Of a stretch of DNA of 24,601 nt, positions 22,168 through 24,601 are shown one piece after another. How positions within the stretch are numbered: position 1 is the first letter of the stretch; the number at the start of each line of letters is the position of its first letter. The translations under genes and the position numbers were made by a program. This stretch comes from a bacterium (GTDB lineage Bacteria > UBA6262). The notes beneath the pieces were generated by a model, which saw nothing but the letters and a program-made list of their open reading frames with translations, was not told the DNA's origin and ran no database searches. The stretch is taken from assembly GCA_028716025.1 (NCBI GenBank), contig JAQUQP010000007.1:1-24601 (forward strand), read 5' to 3'.

Positions 22168-22836
22168 CTATATATCATCAATATAGAACCTCAGGTAATC
22201 CCAGTAGTATTCTGAAGAGACCTTAAACGCGAACTTAATAGCCTCGCCACCAGTAGTGATATTTCTGGTGAGCATAAGATCGCTTTGCTGGTTATCTGAA
22301 ATATCTCCGGATTGGGCACAATACGTACCACTAAAAGGATTGCTGGTCGTTACTGTCCAGTCAGCATTACCGGAGGTAGTGAATGGAGCCAACACTCCTG
22401 ATTCAAATCCGTTAAAGAAAGTCGGATATTTTTGTATCTTCACATTATCTACCCAAGCTGTATCACTACCGCTGCTGACGCTGCTATCCTTATAATAGAT
22501 CCAGGTAAAGTTATGAGCCCCAGCACTGACAAAATAGGCAACTTTTTCCCAGGGAACTTCTCCTGACCAATAAGCATACAGGTCATTGTCAATATAGAAT
22601 AGTAGATAATCCCAGCCGTATTCAGATGATACTTGCCTGGTGAAACTAATAGTCCCGCCTCCCGCAGGAACCACTCTGTTAATGGTCATATATGTTTGCT
22701 GATAATCATTGATATCCCCTGCTTGCGCGCTATATGTACCACTTGAAGCGGTAACTGAGGTAACAAACCAGTTGCTGTCTCCGCCAGTACTGAACGGATC
22801 CAGCGTAGCATCCTCAAAGCTGTCAAAGAAGAAAAG
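22022..22836 (-). repeat. Tandem duplication encoding two jelly-roll domains
   Basis: Two copies of about 400 bp (22432-22836 and 22022-22422) encode matching modules. Both have F(F/N)-SFE/GFES starts, AQ(A/S)GDI(N/S)D, SSEY(G/Y)WDYL, WSGE and SSGSDTAW(V/L)D. The DNA over the last motif is nearly identical (TATCACTACCGCTGCTGAC on the plus strand in both). The second copy holds the in-frame TAG. Confidence 0.75.
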
Positions 22837-24594
22837 GTCAGAACCTTTCATAGTGACATAAAGGTCTTTAACCACACCGTTATTGTACGTCAGAGTGATC
22901 TTGCCTGTTTGATCAGCAGTATAACCGGTATGATCAACAGTCACGGTAACATCAGTAACCTGGCTCCCGCTAATTGATCCACTGGTTGGAGACAGGCCTG
23001 TTATCCAAGGCTCACTCTCTGTAACCGACCAGGACAGAGAACCTTCACCAACATTGCTGACCTGGAATGTTCCGGTCGTGGTATCAGCTCCAATTTCCAC
23101 ATGTTCCGGTGTAACCTTGACGATCGGCGGCTGAGGATTCCGACCGATCATTAATACCACTTTAACATCCTCGCTGCGGTCACCTGAAGTTACAGTCACA
23201 TAGCCGGTATAGACACCATTATTCAATCCTGTCCGGTCTATATTTACAGTGATCTGAGCGTAGTTATTGTAAGCCAATCCAGTCCCGCTAGTCGGGGAAA
23301 TACTGGAAATCCAGGAGACATCCTCACTGGCTGTCCAGTCGATAGACTGGCCATCGATAGAAACGTTCTTAATATAGAAACTGGTACTGTTTTCAGTAGG
23401 ATCTTTTACAAGTAATTCATTGCTGGTAAGCACGTATTTTTTACCTAATACTACATAGGCCTGGCCAGCAACACTCTTGACTTCACTGTTATTCTCAAGA
23501 ACTGTAAAAAGATCACCATGACCGTCACCGTTAAAGTCTCCTGATATTAATGGCAGGAAACCCCAGCCATAAGCCGCGCAGCTATCATCAGCTCCTGTTT
23601 CTGCCAAGAAGCTGGCTTGGGCATCAGTAGCCAGATTAACCGTACTCCAACCGCTGCTCTTCCCAAGGTACACATAGCTTTCAGCAGGCTCAGTGCCTGA
23701 ATCAAAAACCGCGCCAGTGACTACTACTTCACTAATCCCGTCTTCGTTCATGTCCTTGGCAATATGCGCCCAGGCAGCTTGTTCCGGTGAACCATTCTTG
23801 TAGGGCAGATTCAGGGTAACATTAGCATCCGTAGGTATGGTCTTTTGCGCATTCCACTTGGTAGTACTGCCAAAAAGCAGATAATTGGAAGTACTGCCTG
23901 TAGACAGCAGCAGATCGGCACAACCGTCACCATTGACATCGCCGGCAGACATCCAGCCGACATTGATCTTATTGTAAGCTACGTTATTGGCTACGATGGG
24001 GATAGCTACGCTAAGGTTGTTATTAACATCCACATCCGAGCCCCATGCTGCTTCTTTTCCTGCTTTTCCATAGACCAGATATCTGTACCAGGTGCCGGAA
24101 CTAATAGGATACTCCAGATTACCCAGGACGATATCATCATAACCATCATTATCGAAATCTCCGGTTGTTATAACATCACACCATTGCCACCAGTTGTATC
24201 CTATCGCATTGGTCCTGAGACTGCTATACAAACGGGTAACATCAGAAAGGTATGTGCTCCCGCCGCCTGTGCCATAATCTATTCTCGGCAGGTCGTAAGC
24301 CATCACATAATCTTTGGCTAGATAGCTATCCCACTCACTTTGCTGTCTGCCCCAGATAATGTAGGCGCCCGGAGAATCACCATTATCAGATCCGACAACC
24401 AGATCTTCATATCCGTCATTATTGAAATCTCCAGAAGCGATCGCATCACCAAAATCATGCCAATAATAGCCATTGGCCCTGATAATTACGTCAGCCTCTC
24501 TTAGAGAATAATGCCTCCTCCAGCCATCAGCCGGTTTATAAAAGTAGATATAAATTGCCCCGGCGGCATTGTAAAAGCCATTATTTAATGGCTT
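22168..24594 (-). CDS. Large FG-GAP / BACON-like / jelly-roll surface protein, 5' partial
   Basis: The frame is open from the right edge to an in-frame TAG at 22170-22168; the first internal start is GTG at 24306, but FG-GAP coding continues upstream of it (GDFNNDGYEDLVVG, 24391-24432), so the N-terminus is missing. Five FG-GAP/VCBS-type calcium loops are visible: that one plus, counted from GTG, GDFDNDGYDD (49), GDVNGDGCAD (122), KDMNEDGISE (184) and GDFNGDGHGD (256). Two BACON-like Ig domains follow (about 311-387 and 396-487; WISSISPTSG and WITGLSPTSG), then two jelly-roll/MAM-like repeats (491-625 and 629 on). The second repeat is cut by TAG. Such proteins are exported and bind carbohydrate or other cells; a T2SS substrate role is inferred. 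The last bases at the edge (beyond about 24583) may be artefact. Confidence 0.75.
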   Translation of the reverse strand, partial: KPLNNGFYNAAGAIYIYFYKPADGWRRHYSLREADVIIRANGYYWHDFGDAIASGDFNNDGYEDLVVGSDNGDSPGAYIIWGRQQSEWDSYLAKDYVMAYDLPRIDYGTGGGSTYLSDVTRLYSSLRTNAIGYNWWQWCDVITTGDFDNDGYDDIVLGNLEYPISSGTWYRYLVYGKAGKEAAWGSDVDVNNNLSVAIPIVANNVAYNKINVGWMSAGDVNGDGCADLLLSTGSTSNYLLFGSTTKWNAQKTIPTDANVTLNLPYKNGSPEQAAWAHIAKDMNEDGISEVVVTGAVFDSGTEPAESYVYLGKSSGWSTVNLATDAQASFLAETGADDSCAAYGWGFLPLISGDFNGDGHGDLFTVLENNSEVKSVAGQAYVVLGKKYVLTSNELLVKDPTENSTSFYIKNVSIDGQSIDWTASEDVSWISSISPTSGTGLAYNNYAQITVNIDRTGLNNGVYTGYVTVTSGDRSEDVKVVLMIGRNPQPPIVKVTPEHVEIGADTTTGTFQVSNVGEGSLSWSVTESEPWITGLSPTSGSISGSQVTDVTVTVDHTGYTADQTGKITLTYNNGVVKDLYVTMKGSDLFFFDSFEDATLDPFSTGGDSNWFVTSVTASSGTYSAQAGDINDYQQTYMTINRVVPAGGGTISFTRQVSSEYGWDYLLFYIDNDLYAYWSGEVPWEKVAYFVSAGAHNFTWIYYKDSSVSSGSDTAWVDNVKIQKYPTFFNGFESGVLAPFTTSGNADWTVTTSNPFSGTYCAQSGDISDNQQSDLMLTRNITTGGEAIKFAFKVSSEYYWDYLRFYIDDI

Positions 24595-24601
24595 TTACAA
24601 T
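24568..24601. repeat. Perfect inverted repeat at the very end of the window
   Basis: ATTGTAAAAGCCATT (24568-24582) is mirrored exactly by 24587-24601 around a 4-nt loop. The repeat ends on the last base. FG-GAP coding on the minus strand reads sensibly through the inner arm, while the outer arm brings an in-frame stop. This suggests a fold-back at a contig end rather than a genomic element. Confidence 0.7.

Noticed and set aside
22168..22170. TAG read as a recoded sense codon (for example Gln or pyrrolysine).
   Set aside because: gspM and the 18643-20091 gene both end at TAG at their natural C-termini, and no other in-frame TAG was noticed. Recoding is not supported.
21934..22181. Frameshift or separate small genes at the end of the FG-GAP protein.
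   Set aside because: The sequence before and after TAG is in the same frame. The 73-codon frame at 21960-22181 is a shadow with no domain match, and the 66-codon piece starting at 22134 is only the internal part of the same domain.
1..24601. tRNA, rRNA, riboswitch, integrase, transposase or att sites.
   Set aside because: None was seen. The window is nearly gap-free and the longest intergenic space is about 170 bp (5855-6020).

Overview
The window is a 24.6-kb piece of a low-to-moderate GC, Gram-negative-type bacterial genome. It is almost fully coding, and every convincing gene lies on the minus strand, so transcription runs from high to low coordinates. An outer-membrane secretin, a complete set of type II secretion (T2SS) pseudopilins, an LplT/Aas lysophospholipid salvage pair and a lipoprotein show a two-membrane cell. 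The PilM/N/O/P-like inner-membrane platform, a large surface protein with FG-GAP and BACON-like domains, and a protein with repeated CWDPRGWYW motifs fit uncultivated lineages such as Omnitrophota or Desantisbacteria. That placement comes from remembered family patterns and is tentative. Both window edges cut genes, and the right edge is a perfect inverted repeat that looks like a contig end.

Layout, in the direction of transcription (right to left). (1) 24594-21934: the end of a large secreted protein with FG-GAP, BACON-like and jelly-roll modules, interrupted by one in-frame TAG. (2) 21856-20231: a secreted helical-repeat protein with four units of about 126 residues. (3) 20091-18643: a secreted three-domain protein just upstream of gspE. 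(4) 18614-6478: a T2SS operon in the order gspE, F, G, H, I, J, a family-2 glycosyltransferase, then gspK, L, M, C, D. (5) 6407-6021: a PilZ-domain protein followed by a strong rho-independent terminator. (6) From a sigma70-like promoter at 5899-5927: an overlapping five-gene operon of a MarR regulator, LplT, Aas, a B12-binding radical SAM enzyme and an alpha/beta-hydrolase lipoprotein that runs off the left edge.

How the genes may work together. The gsp genes encode the ATPase, the platform, the major and minor pseudopilins, the actin-like/PilN-like GspL, PilO-like GspM, PilP-like GspC and the secretin. The three exported proteins upstream are plausible substrates or surface partners. PilZ at the operon end suggests cyclic-di-GMP input. 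The glycosyltransferase embedded in the operon suggests that export is linked to polysaccharide synthesis or glycosylation. The prepilin peptidase gene (gspO/pilD) is not in the window. The second operon looks like envelope phospholipid remodelling under a MarR switch, with a radical SAM enzyme of unknown substrate.

The most unusual sequence structure is in gspH. A 78-bp in-frame segment with inverted-repeat ends splits the prepilin leader and duplicates the GFTL(L/I)E cleavage motif. Removing it restores an ordinary prepilin. It looks like a small palindromic insertion element.
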